A stretch of DNA of 35,870 bases from DATKCJ01 sp035513275 (GCA_035513275.1 DATKCJ010000308.1:1-35870), one strand, 5' to 3'. Positions 1-8,580 are shown, counted from the stretch's first letter. A program made the numbers and translations. Notes: generated by a model not told the origin, from the sequence alone.

Positions 1-42
1 CCGCCGCGCAGCTGGAGCCTGACCGCGACGTATGAATTCTGA
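1..42 (+). CDS. 3' end of a TonB-dependent receptor (partial)
   Basis: The first 14 codons read PPRSWSLTATYEF and then TGA. A pattern of Trp, alternating hydrophobic residues and a terminal aromatic Phe is the last beta-strand signature of outer-membrane beta-barrels. It closely resembles the end of the complete receptor in this window, which ends WRLTNTFRF. I infer that the window starts inside the last codons of a second receptor gene on the plus strand. Only 13 residues are visible, so the family call rests on this signature alone. The gene converges on the GH30-like gene that ends at 120. Confidence 0.6.
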   Translation, partial: PPRSWSLTATYEF

Positions 43-119
43 TCAACTCGCCTCAAGCCCCCTGGTAACTCATCGCGCCGGGCTAGCAAGGACAAGGGTG
101 GGTTGGGGATTCACGAGAT

Positions 120-1661
120 CTAGTCCTCCTTAGCGAAACCCGTGGTCACGGAAAGGGCCGGCAGCGTGACCTGAATGCGACCCTTCGAAAGCTGCCAGTC
201 GGGATGCTCGACGAACAGTTCCTCCGCGGGGATTTCGTCGGCCGAGAAGCGCTCGCAAAACGTGTTCACGATTGTTCGCACGATCTTGAAGTCCGCGGCT
301 TCGGTTCCGTTGACGACGAGTTCGACCGTTGTGGGATACCAACTGCGATTGAGCAGCACGAACGCGTCCGGGTTGTCCGAGCCTGCACTGGCGAATGCGA
401 TCGCGGTTACGAGCGGGTCCTCGCTGTTGACGTGTGCGACCCGCATTCCCGGCTGCCCGGCCCGCGTCACCTGTTTGTAGAGGTAGTATCCGGGCTGCAC
501 GGCGTAGGTGCCGTCGTCGAACACGCGGATCGCGCATCCGGGATTTGGATCACCACGCGTCCACTGGCTCGATCGCTGGATGAGGGCCCACGGAATGATG
601 GCATTGTTCTTGTTCGTGTAGATGTGCCCGCGAAGATGCTCGATCAGGTTCACGTCCATCGCGCCCCAGCTTGTCGACGTGGTCCACACGTGTAGGTCGG
701 GCCTGGGCTCCTGCAGCGTCCGGATCGCGATTGGATCAAAAGGCGAGGGGCAGTAATTCCAGCGGAGCGGATCGGTGCTGCCGGCGAACCCGTGCGCGGT
801 GATGAGCCCTATCGCCTCGAGAGCCTCGGGCAGCGCCGCGATATTGGCGAAAGTCTCGCGGGAGAGATACCACTGCATCGTCTCGCCAGGAGCGATGCCA
901 ACGTCGGCGAGACCGTTCACGTCGAGGATGCGCCTCAGGAGCGGGAGAAACTTCGCCACCTTTTCCGCGGTCCAGCGAACGTTGTAGTCGTGATGCGCGA
1001 CAGACTCGTCGTCACGGCCGTCCGCCGTGTATCGGGGCGGATCGAGTCCCTCATTGTGCACGGAGACGAAGCGGACCGGAAAGCCCTCGGTGTCGCGCAG
1101 GAACCTGGCGAAGGCAGCGATGTATTCGGCGACCTCGGGCATGGCGTCCGCACGGAGATCGGCGCCGCGGACCATGTCCTGCACTGTCGTCCATGCCGGC
1201 GGGCCGTAGAGTGTGGTGATGATCGACAGATCGCCGCCGCGCGCGCGGGTCAGCTTCAGTCCATCGCGCACGAATCGGCGCATCGAGCCGGTTGTCGTTG
1301 TATGATCGAAACGCGCGGGATCGAGGTGCCAGGGGTCGTTGTTGTCATTGCCGTCGCGCGTGACGCCTTCGTGAAAGGGATCGAGAAACATCTTCACGAT
1401 GCCGGGTTTCAGGCCGTCGTCAGCGAAGACAAGATCGATGATCTCGGCGCGGGCGGCCTCGGGAAGGACCGAGAATCCGCCGTAGTCCTGCGGCCATGCA
1501 CGATAGTCGCGCGTCTGGGCCGTCTCCACGTAGTTGACGCCGAAACCGTCCCATTTCTGAAGCGTTTCCCCGAAGTCGATCGTCACGCGACCGGGCCGGT
1601 CGCTCTGTCCGGACAGGGCCGAAGTGAGGATCGCAACGACAAGAATGATGGATGTGCGCAT
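120..1661 (-). CDS. Secreted GH30-like protein lacking the usual nucleophile
   Basis: This 513-residue protein starts with a signal peptide (residues 1-19, cut near SALSGQ). The mature part resembles the GH30 (O-glycosyl hydrolase) clan GH-A barrel: an early WDGFGVNY segment, a hydrophobic strand ending near ITTLYGPPAW (148-157), and the acid/base motif SVHNEG with Glu204. At the strand where GH30 enzymes have WMTE, this protein reads VWTTSTSWG (325-333), with Ser329 where the nucleophile Glu is expected. A C-terminal beta-domain follows. It is the last gene of a cluster, starting 24 bases after the DUF1080 gene stops. Fold is fairly certain. Catalytic activity is doubtful: it may be a pseudo-enzyme, a binding protein, or use a different residue. 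No Shine-Dalgarno is visible before the ATG. Confidence 0.75.
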   Translation of the reverse strand: MRTSIILVVAILTSALSGQSDRPGRVTIDFGETLQKWDGFGVNYVETAQTRDYRAWPQDYGGFSVLPEAARAEIIDLVFADDGLKPGIVKMFLDPFHEGVTRDGNDNNDPWHLDPARFDHTTTTGSMRRFVRDGLKLTRARGGDLSIITTLYGPPAWTTVQDMVRGADLRADAMPEVAEYIAAFARFLRDTEGFPVRFVSVHNEGLDPPRYTADGRDDESVAHHDYNVRWTAEKVAKFLPLLRRILDVNGLADVGIAPGETMQWYLSRETFANIAALPEALEAIGLITAHGFAGSTDPLRWNYCPSPFDPIAIRTLQEPRPDLHVWTTSTSWGAMDVNLIEHLRGHIYTNKNNAIIPWALIQRSSQWTRGDPNPGCAIRVFDDGTYAVQPGYYLYKQVTRAGQPGMRVAHVNSEDPLVTAIAFASAGSDNPDAFVLLNRSWYPTTVELVVNGTEAADFKIVRTIVNTFCERFSADEIPAEELFVEHPDWQLSKGRIQVTLPALSVTTGFAKED

Positions 1662-1685
1662 GGGTGAATAGTTGGAGGGCTGGAT

Positions 1686-2369
1686 CTATGAAGCTGGCAG
1701 TTCGCGGATGCGGATGTTTCGCCACGCGACCTTGAACGTGCCGGGCTCGCCTTTGCTCTGGTGCACCTGCAGCCCGATGAAGCCGGACGGGTATTTTGTG
1801 TAGATCTCGTCGTGGACGAGGTCAGAGATCAGTGCATCGTTGATCCAGGTGCGGATGCGCGGGCCCTCGGCGACAATTCGGTAGCGGTTCCACTCGCCGT
1901 TCTTGAAATGTGAGTGAGGGATGAGTTTGTCGGCAGGCGTCATCCAGCCTCCGGCTCGCTCCCCGTAGAGATAGCCGGCCTCGGCGGGCGACAGCTCGAT
2001 CTCCACCTGCGGGCCGTGGATGCGCTTGATCGGATTGCCGTCGAGTATCTCGTCGCGCGCGGCGGAGCGGATCTGGATGCCCGAGTTCAACGCGTCGGAA
2101 AGCTTCACCTCGATCTGGAGTTCGAAGTTCGCAAACTCGCGCTCGGTGCAGAGGTCCGTGTTGTGACCGGGGCCGTTGCTTCCGACGATCGCACCGTCGA
2201 CGACCGCGTAGGTGGCTTGTCCGCCCAGGACGACCCAGCCGGAGAGATCCTTGCCATTGAAAAGATCGATCCAGTCCTCGGACGCAACGGCTGTGGGTGC
2301 AGCCGTGATGAAAGCGAGAGCGATGATGCTGGATGCGAGGTGCGGGCGAAGGGATTGCTGTAGGTTCAT
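1686..2369 (-). CDS. DUF1080 / 3-keto-disaccharide hydrolase-like secreted protein
   Basis: The chosen ATG gives 227 residues and places a signal peptide (hydrophobic SIIALAFITAAPTAVAS) at the N-terminus. An upstream in-frame start would overlap the preceding sulfatase and bury the signal peptide. The mature protein opens with WIDLFNGKDLSGW, the hallmark of DUF1080 (concanavalin-like fold), and contains FELQIEVKLSDALNSGI, GPQVEIEL, EWNRYRIVAEG and GFIGLQVH, all typical of the family. Some family members hydrolyse 3-keto-glycosides formed by prior C3 oxidation of a sugar; others have no known activity. It lies 37 bases after the sulfatase stop and 24 before the GH30-like start, so the three are probably one transcript. 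Confidence 0.85.
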   Translation of the reverse strand: MNLQQSLRPHLASSIIALAFITAAPTAVASEDWIDLFNGKDLSGWVVLGGQATYAVVDGAIVGSNGPGHNTDLCTEREFANFELQIEVKLSDALNSGIQIRSAARDEILDGNPIKRIHGPQVEIELSPAEAGYLYGERAGGWMTPADKLIPHSHFKNGEWNRYRIVAEGPRIRTWINDALISDLVHDEIYTKYPSGFIGLQVHQSKGEPGTFKVAWRNIRIRELPAS

Positions 2370-2406
2370 GATGAGAAGGAACGATGTGAATTTTGCGGCG
2401 CGCGCG

Positions 2407-3861
2407 TCATCCCTTCGGGCTGCCATCGGGATTGCGTGCGCTTCGGATTCGGTTTGCGGGCCAGCCCATCTCGCGTTCGTAGGCTTCGATCTTCGCGCGA
2501 AGCTCGCGCGCGATCTCCGGATGCGCGGCCGCGAGGTCTGTTGTCTCGCCGATGTCCTTGGAGAGATCGAAGAGCAGCGTGGGCGAATCGGACGTGCGCT
2601 CGCGCGGGTTGGGACCCTGCACGACGGCTTTCCATTTGCCCGAGCGGATTCCCATTAGGTTCTCGGAGCCGAAGTAAAAATCTGTCTCGGAGCGGGTGCC
2701 GGTGCCTTCGAGGAGTGGACGGAGATTTCTGCCGTCGATCACGCGGTCTGTTGGCGGCGTGACGCCCGCATACTCGAGAAATGTCGGGAAGATGTCGGAG
2801 ATGATCGCGGGCGTGTCGACCGTGACTCCTGCGGGGATCTTTCCCGGCATGCGGAAGATCGCCGGCACGCGCACGCCGCCTTCGAAGGAGTGCTGCTTGC
2901 CGCCGCGAAGCGGACCGTTGTCGCCGTGGCTGCCGTCGGGGTTGAGGTTGGCCCACGTCTCTAATGTTTGGGCATTCGCATCGGGGCCGGGTGGCGGGTA
3001 GGGGCCGTTGTCGTTTGTGAAGACGACGAGGGTGCGTTCATCAATGCCACACTCACGAAGAGCCGAGAGCACCTCGCCCGTGCTCCAGTCGAGTTCCTCG
3101 ATCGCATCGCCATAACGCCCGGCTGGCGACTTGCCCTTGAAACGCTCCGAGGCGCCGAGCCGGTGGTGCGGCATCGCGTGCGAGAGGAAGATGAAGAACG
3201 GCCGGTCCTTGTTTTCACGGATGAACGCGACGGTTCGCTTCGTGAGATCGCCTGTGAACGTGTCGACATCGAGCGAAGGCGAAGCGACGGTCTCGTTGCG
3301 CAACACAGGAATCGGCGGCCACTTCAAGTTCATCCTAAGCGAGCGCGGATGGTTTGGATCCATGTCGTTCGGATAGGGGATGCCATACCACTCGTCGAAG
3401 CCGCGCGCGTTGGGCAGATCGGCGGGAAACGCGTGGCCGAGATGCCACTTGCCGAAGAGCGCGGTGACGTAGCCGTTTCTCTTGAGTAGTTCCGACAGCA
3501 AAATCTCGTCGCGCGGGATCGCATTGGTGCTTTCGGGCCAGAGCAAATCGGCGAAGCCGATGCGCGTGGGGTTGCGCCCCGTGAGCATCGCGGCGCGCGA
3601 GGGCGTGCAAACGGGCGTGGTCACGTAGAAGTCTGTGAGGCGTGCGCCCTCCGCGGCCATCCGGTCGATGTTGGGCGTGCGAAACTTTGTGCCCCCGTAG
3701 CTGCCGAGATCGGCATAGCCCATGTCGTCGGCCATGATGACGATGAGATTGACCCGCGGCTCCGGCGTCGGAACCAGCGCGGCTTGGCATCCGGAGAGAA
3801 CGCAAAGTCCGGCGAGACTTGCCGGAAGGAAGCGAACAATGGAAGCGCGGCGTTCAGGCAT
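2407..3861 (-). CDS. Lipoprotein arylsulfatase (type I, Cys-type)
   Basis: Sulfatase of the alkaline phosphatase superfamily, 484 residues from this ATG; an ATG one codon earlier is equally possible. The N-terminus carries a lipobox (LSGC, Cys25), so the enzyme should be membrane-anchored on the periplasmic side. The metal-binding start NLIVIMADDMGYADLG and the formylglycine motif CTPSR (Cys85) are intact, followed by GKWHLGH and VVFTNDNGPY. Activity requires conversion of Cys85 by an FGE, and one such gene lies at 29601-30689. The size is usual for the family. It heads a tight cluster with the DUF1080 and GH30-like genes, so its job is probably to strip sulfate from the same glycan. The exact linkage cannot be told from sequence. 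Confidence 0.93.
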   Translation of the reverse strand: MPERRASIVRFLPASLAGLCVLSGCQAALVPTPEPRVNLIVIMADDMGYADLGSYGGTKFRTPNIDRMAAEGARLTDFYVTTPVCTPSRAAMLTGRNPTRIGFADLLWPESTNAIPRDEILLSELLKRNGYVTALFGKWHLGHAFPADLPNARGFDEWYGIPYPNDMDPNHPRSLRMNLKWPPIPVLRNETVASPSLDVDTFTGDLTKRTVAFIRENKDRPFFIFLSHAMPHHRLGASERFKGKSPAGRYGDAIEELDWSTGEVLSALRECGIDERTLVVFTNDNGPYPPPGPDANAQTLETWANLNPDGSHGDNGPLRGGKQHSFEGGVRVPAIFRMPGKIPAGVTVDTPAIISDIFPTFLEYAGVTPPTDRVIDGRNLRPLLEGTGTRSETDFYFGSENLMGIRSGKWKAVVQGPNPRERTSDSPTLLFDLSKDIGETTDLAAAHPEIARELRAKIEAYEREMGWPANRIRSARNPDGSPKG

Positions 3862-4143
3862 CATGGGACGAATGGCGTTCAATGTTGGCGGAAATGGAAA
3901 GACCAACGCTAGTGGGCAGTGCGAAAGTTACGAAGCGTGGCAATCGTGCGTGACGAATTCCTTCGCCATCGGCACGCGAGAATGAAAGCGCCCGGCCGGT
4001 GTGAGATAAGACGTGAAACAGGGGTTGGTGCTCAATGGTAGAACTGGGATGGCTCGCACCGGACGTGCAAGTCTCGCGGCAACGCCGCGCGGGAGAAGCC
4101 CGGGAAGCGTCACCTCGTTGAACGCGTCACGGTCTCCGCCCAG
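3862..4143. other. Intergenic region, 282 bases
   Basis: This stretch separates the rhamnosidase-like gene from the downstream sulfatase cluster. It should hold any separate promoter for the cluster, but I see no convincing -35/-10 pair. A segment near 4021-4100 resembles part of a tRNA D-arm but does not fold as a tRNA, and it includes a short GC-rich hairpin (GCGGC, AAC, GCCGC). No coding sequence is supported. Confidence 0.5.
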
Positions 4144-7086
4144 TCACCCGATCCGCGTGTGCACGTTCACGCGCGGGCGCAGGTGCGCGAACGTCGCGCC
4201 GGGGCGGACATCGTGCGCGAGGCCCTCGGGCAGTTCGACATCGAGGTGAAAGTCGCCGCCGTCGACCCTCCAGGCGACCCGGATGTCGCCACGTGGATGC
4301 GGATGCACTCCTTGGGCGTGGGCGAGTCCGTGGGCATTGGGCTCGATGACTATTCGCGCCGGGCTGACGGCGATGCCGAGCACCGTGCGGTGGAAATAAA
4401 CGCTGGGTCCGGCGGCCCAGCCATGGCACTGGCTGTCGGTTCCGCGCAGCCCTCGGTAGAATGCCTCCCACAGGCACCATGCACCGTGTTCCCTTTGCAG
4501 GCCCCAGAACCGGCGGATGACGGCCTCGGCTTCCTCGTGCAAACCGCGCGCGCCGAGCATCTCCAGGACATAGTGGAGAAAGTACAGTTCGTAGTGTCCC
4601 CCGCGGCGCTGGCACTGTTCGGGCGCGTCCATGGCGCGGGCGAGGCTTGCGCGCACCACGCGCAACGCTCCTTCCTCCTGGTCGGGGGTGGCGATGCCAT
4701 AGCGCAGGGCGAGCGCGTTGGCATGGGCGTGATGGGCGGCGCCCGGGCGGCCGTCCTGGAGGCTGGCCGCGAACGCCTGTCGCGCGGGATCCCAGAGCAG
4801 GTCGCGATAGGCGCGCACGACCTTCTCGCGCTCCGCCGAGTACCGGGCCGCCGCCGTGTCGTCGTTGCGCCAATTGGCAAGCTGGACCGTGGCTTCCAGA
4901 GCGCCGACGCGAAACGCATTGAGCACGCCGTTGGCCTCGCCGACCAGCGAATCCTGCGGTGCGCCCCAGTCGCAGAAAACCCGCATGTCGTCGCCGGTCC
5001 ACAGGCCGTGGGAGCCGGGCCGCCAGCGCGAACCGGACCAGATGCGTTCGACGACAGGCCACAATTCATCGGCAAACGCCCGATCGCCGGTTTGTTCCAC
5101 ATAGTCGCGCACGATGAGGATCCAGATGAGCGTGTAATCGGCGTGAGGCACGAGCGGCCAGGCGGGTGCGACAGCGAGGATCTGCCCGTCCTTCGTCTGG
5201 CTGCGTCCCCACAGTCGGAGCGCGCGACGAATGTGCGTGGTGTCGCGGGACCAGGCCCGGTGAGCGAGATACTGCACCAGCGTGTCGCCGACGTAGAGGC
5301 CCTGTTCGCGCCACGGGTCGATCCATCCGTCGGTCAGGCTCGCCTCGAGCGTGGCGATTCCAGTGTCCCAAGCCCAGTTGAGGACATCGTCGCTGCAGGC
5401 GAACGTGCCGCTGCCCGCCACCTTGACGAGCGCATTGCGCAAGGCGACGGAGCGCACGACGACAGGACCGGCGGAGCGGGCCGTGAGCTGCAACAGCCGT
5501 CCACCTCGGGCGTGGAAACCGGTCCAGACGTTCCGGCCCTTGCGCAGGTAGAGCCGGTCCACCGGGTTGATCCAAAAGCCCCGTTGCAGCATGCGCACCG
5601 CGCCGTCGGCCTGCTGAAGTTCTTCGTTGGCGACGTCGAGAATGCCTGCTTCCGGCGCATCGATTTCAAGTTGCACGTGGCCGATGAACTCGCGGCCGAA
5701 GTCGAACACCGCGAAACCTTCGCCTGCGGAGCTGCGGGGGATCTCGCGGTTTTGGGTCTGTTCCGGGTGGCCCACCGGGGCGGCGTCGGGCCGATCCCAG
5801 CCGACCTCACGCGCGGGCAAGGGCGACAGGTTGCGGCCGGTGGCGAAGTCCCAGCGAGCGAGACAGGCCCGCGCGGATTCACTGTCGTGCGGTATCGCAT
5901 TCGCGGCCGCGGGAGAGGGATCGGTGCCCAGAGGGTATGACAACCAGAGGGCGGGCGCCAGCGGGTCGGGGAGGGCGGTGTCATCCCCGGGGTCGGCGCT
6001 TGCGCGCAGGCCGGCATCGATGGGCCAGGCGATCACGGCGTTGCTCGTTCGGGACGTGGTGCGGCATTCGCCGTAGAGGAGATTCCAACCCGCGCGGAGG
6101 TCGATGGCGGCGCGTTCTTCACCGACCCGGCCGCCCGCGGGTGCCGTGGGGGCGAGTGCCACGCCATTGATCCAATAGGAGCCGGCGAAGAGGGAGAGCG
6201 TGGTTTGCTGGGCACGGGGGCTGTGGAGCCAGACGATCACCGCCGCGATGCTGGGAGCACCGGGCAGCACCTCCCCAGTGGGAACCACGCGCTGCGCCGA
6301 CAGGTAAGCCAGCTCGCTGCGCAAGGGAGCGAGCATGAGCAGCCGGGTCGGCGTCCAGAGGTCGAAGGTGGGAGGAGCGATCGAGCGAGGTTCCTGCTCA
6401 CCCCAAGCGGGATTGGCGGCAACAATGGGCGTGCGCCAATCCGGTGCATCCAAGTCCACGCACGAGCCGTCGGCGGGCAGCGCGCGCAGGTCGGCGATCT
6501 CCACCGGCCCCTGGACGAAGCTGAAGACGGGGGAATTCTCGAGCCATGCGCCGGCCCGGCGCACTCGCCAGTCGCCAGGCGTGGCGAGATCGATCGGAGC
6601 GGTGCCGCCGTCCTCGATGCGACCCCAGGCCAGGAACCCGCCGCGGGAAGGTTCGGCCTGGAACGACCGGTCGCCGCGCGAATTGACCTCGACGGTGATC
6701 ACATTGTCACCGAGGTGCAGCCACGGAGCCAGGTCAATGGTGTCATACTCGGGGTGAGCGACGAGAAATGCGGCGGGACCGCAGCTCACAATCGCGCCGT
6801 TCACGCGCAGACGATATCGCGTGTCCGCGAACAGGTTCAAACGTGCGCTCGCGGGATCCTCGGCGAGATGCACAGCAAGGCGAAAGTGCGCAAACACGTT
6901 GCGTCCGAGTCCGTCCGAATCGCACCACACCGTTTGTGCCGTGGATGGACGCGCCGACTGCCCCGTCGGCGCGACATTTCTAGAAGCGGACTCGCTGCTG
7001 CGCGCGAAACCGGCGAACGTCGCGCCTGCGAGCGCGGCGGTGGTGGTGCGGATAAACTCACGTCGCGGTATGGTGGACTTCGACAT
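4144..7086 (-). CDS. Exported alpha-L-rhamnosidase-like enzyme (GH78 type)
   Basis: Starting at this ATG gives 980 residues with a twin-arginine-type signal (IPRREFIRTTTAALAGATFAG), so the enzyme is probably exported folded by Tat. The N-terminal part has the beta-sandwich motif TRYRLRVNGAIVSCGPAAF typical of GH78 proteins. A second sandwich contains FDFGREFIGHVQLEI. The (alpha/alpha)6 barrel begins near TDGWIDPWREQGLYVGDTL, where Glu594 occupies the general-acid position of the GH78 DCPQRDER motif. Near the C-terminus SQCHGWAAGPSVYF matches the conserved barrel segment. GH78 enzymes release alpha-L-rhamnose, so rhamnose in the substrate is a reasonable inference. The general-acid motif is divergent, so the specificity could differ. 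It is transcribed divergently from the LacI regulator. Confidence 0.85.
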   Translation of the reverse strand: MSKSTIPRREFIRTTTAALAGATFAGFARSSESASRNVAPTGQSARPSTAQTVWCDSDGLGRNVFAHFRLAVHLAEDPASARLNLFADTRYRLRVNGAIVSCGPAAFLVAHPEYDTIDLAPWLHLGDNVITVEVNSRGDRSFQAEPSRGGFLAWGRIEDGGTAPIDLATPGDWRVRRAGAWLENSPVFSFVQGPVEIADLRALPADGSCVDLDAPDWRTPIVAANPAWGEQEPRSIAPPTFDLWTPTRLLMLAPLRSELAYLSAQRVVPTGEVLPGAPSIAAVIVWLHSPRAQQTTLSLFAGSYWINGVALAPTAPAGGRVGEERAAIDLRAGWNLLYGECRTTSRTSNAVIAWPIDAGLRASADPGDDTALPDPLAPALWLSYPLGTDPSPAAANAIPHDSESARACLARWDFATGRNLSPLPAREVGWDRPDAAPVGHPEQTQNREIPRSSAGEGFAVFDFGREFIGHVQLEIDAPEAGILDVANEELQQADGAVRMLQRGFWINPVDRLYLRKGRNVWTGFHARGGRLLQLTARSAGPVVVRSVALRNALVKVAGSGTFACSDDVLNWAWDTGIATLEASLTDGWIDPWREQGLYVGDTLVQYLAHRAWSRDTTHIRRALRLWGRSQTKDGQILAVAPAWPLVPHADYTLIWILIVRDYVEQTGDRAFADELWPVVERIWSGSRWRPGSHGLWTGDDMRVFCDWGAPQDSLVGEANGVLNAFRVGALEATVQLANWRNDDTAAARYSAEREKVVRAYRDLLWDPARQAFAASLQDGRPGAAHHAHANALALRYGIATPDQEEGALRVVRASLARAMDAPEQCQRRGGHYELYFLHYVLEMLGARGLHEEAEAVIRRFWGLQREHGAWCLWEAFYRGLRGTDSQCHGWAAGPSVYFHRTVLGIAVSPARIVIEPNAHGLAHAQGVHPHPRGDIRVAWRVDGGDFHLDVELPEGLAHDVRPGATFAHLRPRVNVHTRIG

Positions 7087-7143
7087 CGTTGGGGTGAGCG
7101 TGGGCCATTGTTGAGGCGGGAGATTGGATGAGAATGTCACCCT

Positions 7144-7153
7144 CCTGCGCAGG
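7144..7153. promoter_or_regulatory. Ten-base palindrome in divergent promoter region
   Basis: CCTGCGCAGG is a perfect palindrome with a central CG, about 58 bases upstream of the rhamnosidase-like start. LacI-family operators are palindromes with a central CG, so it may be an operator for the adjacent regulator. A ten-base palindrome in GC-rich DNA can easily occur by chance. Confidence 0.2.
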
Positions 7154-7266
7154 TGAGGCGACAGGTGCGCAATCAGAGTCGTCTTCTTCGACGAGTGCAG
7201 TCCTTTAGGCGTTCACCGCGATGAATCGCAACGGACGTTTGGCGGCGAAAGCGCCGCAGGATGGCT

Positions 7267-7290
7267 CGCACCCGCCGTGGGGCGGGTGCG
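7267..7290. promoter_or_regulatory. Perfect 10-bp inverted repeat abutting the regulator promoter
   Basis: The arms CGCACCCGCC and GGCGGGTGCG are exact complements around a GTGG loop. The repeat ends one base before a consensus -35 box. It could act as an operator or as an RNA hairpin ending transcripts that come from upstream. No T-run follows on the plus strand. Confidence 0.35.
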
Positions 7291-7319
7291 TTGACAGGAA
7301 AGGAACGCGCGGGTATCCA
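7291..7319 (+). promoter_or_regulatory. Candidate promoter of the LacI-family gene (leaderless)
   Basis: A perfect TTGACA (7291-7296) is followed after 17 bases by TATCCA (7314-7319), a -10 with only its first three bases matching consensus. Transcription would start about at 7326, essentially at the ATG at 7329. That fits the lack of any ribosome binding site and predicts a leaderless mRNA. Confidence 0.45.
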
Positions 7320-7328
7320 CCCCGCTGA

Positions 7329-8420
7329 ATGGAACCCGGTGGTATCATCACCCACAGAGACATTGCCGCGAGGGTCGGATGTGATCGCTCAACAGTTTCG
7401 CTGGCATTGCGCGGCAGTCCGAAGATCGCCGCGGAGCTGAGGCGCAAGATCAAGGCGGTCGCGGAAGAACTTGGCTATCGGCCTGATCCCGCGATCGCGC
7501 TTCTCGCGCGGCACAGGTGGGCGAGACACAAGGCGGATTTCCGCGCCACGATCGCCTATCTCGTCGACAAGAAGCGTGGCTCCTACCGTTTGCAGAAACG
7601 GCACTTCGAGTCTGCACGTGCGCGCGCCGAGGAAAACGGCTACGTGCTGACCGAGTTCGATCTTTCGGTTTATCCCACTGCGGAGGCCGCCGGCCGGGTG
7701 CTGTCCAACCGCGGGATTCGCGGCTTGATTGTGCCGGCGCTCCCGCGCGAGGCGGAGGCAGACCTGCGCCTGCTCGACCTGGACAAGTTTACGATCGTCC
7801 GCTGTTCGCTCGGATGGTTGCGCACGCCCTTTCACGCGATTGGGCCGGATTTCTTCGAGTGCACCAGGCTCGCATGGCGCAAAGTGGCGGAGCTCGGCTA
7901 CCGGCGGATCGGCGCTGCATTGTTCCGTCACACGCCAGTCGCGGTCGACGACGACACGCGGCTTGCGGCTTCCTATCTGGAGCAGGCGGGACTCGTGCCG
8001 CAGGAGGATCGGATTCCGTTTCTTCTGAGCGATCCTGCCGACAAGGACGCGTTCAACCAGTGGTTCGACCGCTACAAGCCCGATGCGATCATCGGACTGC
8101 TGCACACAGTGCATGGCTGGCTGGAAGAGGGCGGCGTGCGCGTGCCTCAGGATGTGGCATTCGCGTGCCTCAACGTTTTTTCCTACATGCCGTTCAGTGG
8201 AATCAGCGTGCAGATCGACGAAGTCGGGCGGACTGCGATGGATCTCATGATTTCACAATTGTCGGAGAACATGTGGGGAGTGCCCACCGACCAGAAGATC
8301 GTGATGCTCGAGCCGCATTGGGTGGATGGGGAAACGATGCCGCCCGCGAAGAGCGTGCCCACAAGTGGGGTTCGCGCCGCGCGGAAGTCACGGGCGAAGC
8401 TTTCATCGAAGGCCCGCTGA
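7329..8420 (+). CDS. LacI-family transcriptional regulator
   Basis: The protein has 363 residues. The N-terminal helix-turn-helix and hinge are clear: ITHRDIAARVGCDRSTVSLALRG and then KIKAVAEELGYRPDP. A periplasmic-binding-protein-like effector domain follows (TIAYLVDKK, SNRGIRGLIVPAL, LGWLRTPFHAIGPDF, PDAIIGLLHTVHGWLEEGGVRVPQDVAFACLN). An in-frame TGA lies directly before the ATG, so this is the only ATG start. It sits between the rhamnosidase-like gene and the TonB receptor, so these are its likely targets; the effector is probably a sugar released by the locus. It lacks obvious membrane or secretion signals. Family confidence is high; target and effector are inferred. Confidence 0.95.
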   Translation: MEPGGIITHRDIAARVGCDRSTVSLALRGSPKIAAELRRKIKAVAEELGYRPDPAIALLARHRWARHKADFRATIAYLVDKKRGSYRLQKRHFESARARAEENGYVLTEFDLSVYPTAEAAGRVLSNRGIRGLIVPALPREAEADLRLLDLDKFTIVRCSLGWLRTPFHAIGPDFFECTRLAWRKVAELGYRRIGAALFRHTPVAVDDDTRLAASYLEQAGLVPQEDRIPFLLSDPADKDAFNQWFDRYKPDAIIGLLHTVHGWLEEGGVRVPQDVAFACLNVFSYMPFSGISVQIDEVGRTAMDLMISQLSENMWGVPTDQKIVMLEPHWVDGETMPPAKSVPTSGVRAARKSRAKLSSKAR

Positions 8421-8459
8421 GTCCTTCTGTCGCCGGAGGCACTGCATTGGGTCACGGAG

Positions 8460-8488
8460 TTTCCCCGGGATGACTGTGCGTGGCGTTG
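8460..8488 (+). promoter_or_regulatory. Copy 1 of a block shared by two upstream regions
   Basis: This block starts TTTCCCCGGGATGA and ends GGCGTTG. The same 14-base start and 7-base end recur with identical spacing at 12336-12364, before the giant secreted protein gene. Here it lies 92 bases before the receptor ATG. Function is unknown; shared regulation or a leader element is possible. Confidence 0.35.
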
Positions 8489-8532
8489 CGACGCCATCAG
8501 CTTGCCCAATGTTTTCGCCGCCAAACCCACCC

Positions 8533-8548
8533 CGGCATCCGCATGCCG
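8533..8548. promoter_or_regulatory. Candidate LacI-type operator
   Basis: CGGCATCCGCATGCCG consists of perfect 6-base arms (CGGCAT, ATGCCG) around CCGC. This is the half-site-NCGN-half-site layout of LacI-family operators such as that of PurR. It lies 32 bases before the TonB receptor ATG and just after the regulator gene. Binding by that regulator is inference. Confidence 0.35.
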
Positions 8549-8580
8549 TCGCAAGCGACTCCAAGCGACCCCAGACCATC

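Noticed and set aside
4020..4100. tRNA-like segment (GGTGCTCAATGGTAGAAC)
   Set aside because: It resembles a tRNA D-arm, but the anticodon stem does not pair, the T-stem is missing and the acceptor stem cannot close. A distant decayed tRNA is possible but unsupported.
4159..5940. A 593-codon open frame antisense to the rhamnosidase-like gene
   Set aside because: Long antisense frames are expected opposite GC-rich genes. Its translation is low-complexity and family-less, while the other strand gives clear GH78 motifs. The same holds for antisense frames at 17091-18626, 32994-34610, 8497-9909 and 792-1667.
8326..8580. Possible 85-residue N-terminal extension of the TonB receptor
   Set aside because: It would overlap the LacI gene by 95 bases and place the signal peptide internally. 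The translation is Arg- and Pro-rich and not protein-like.
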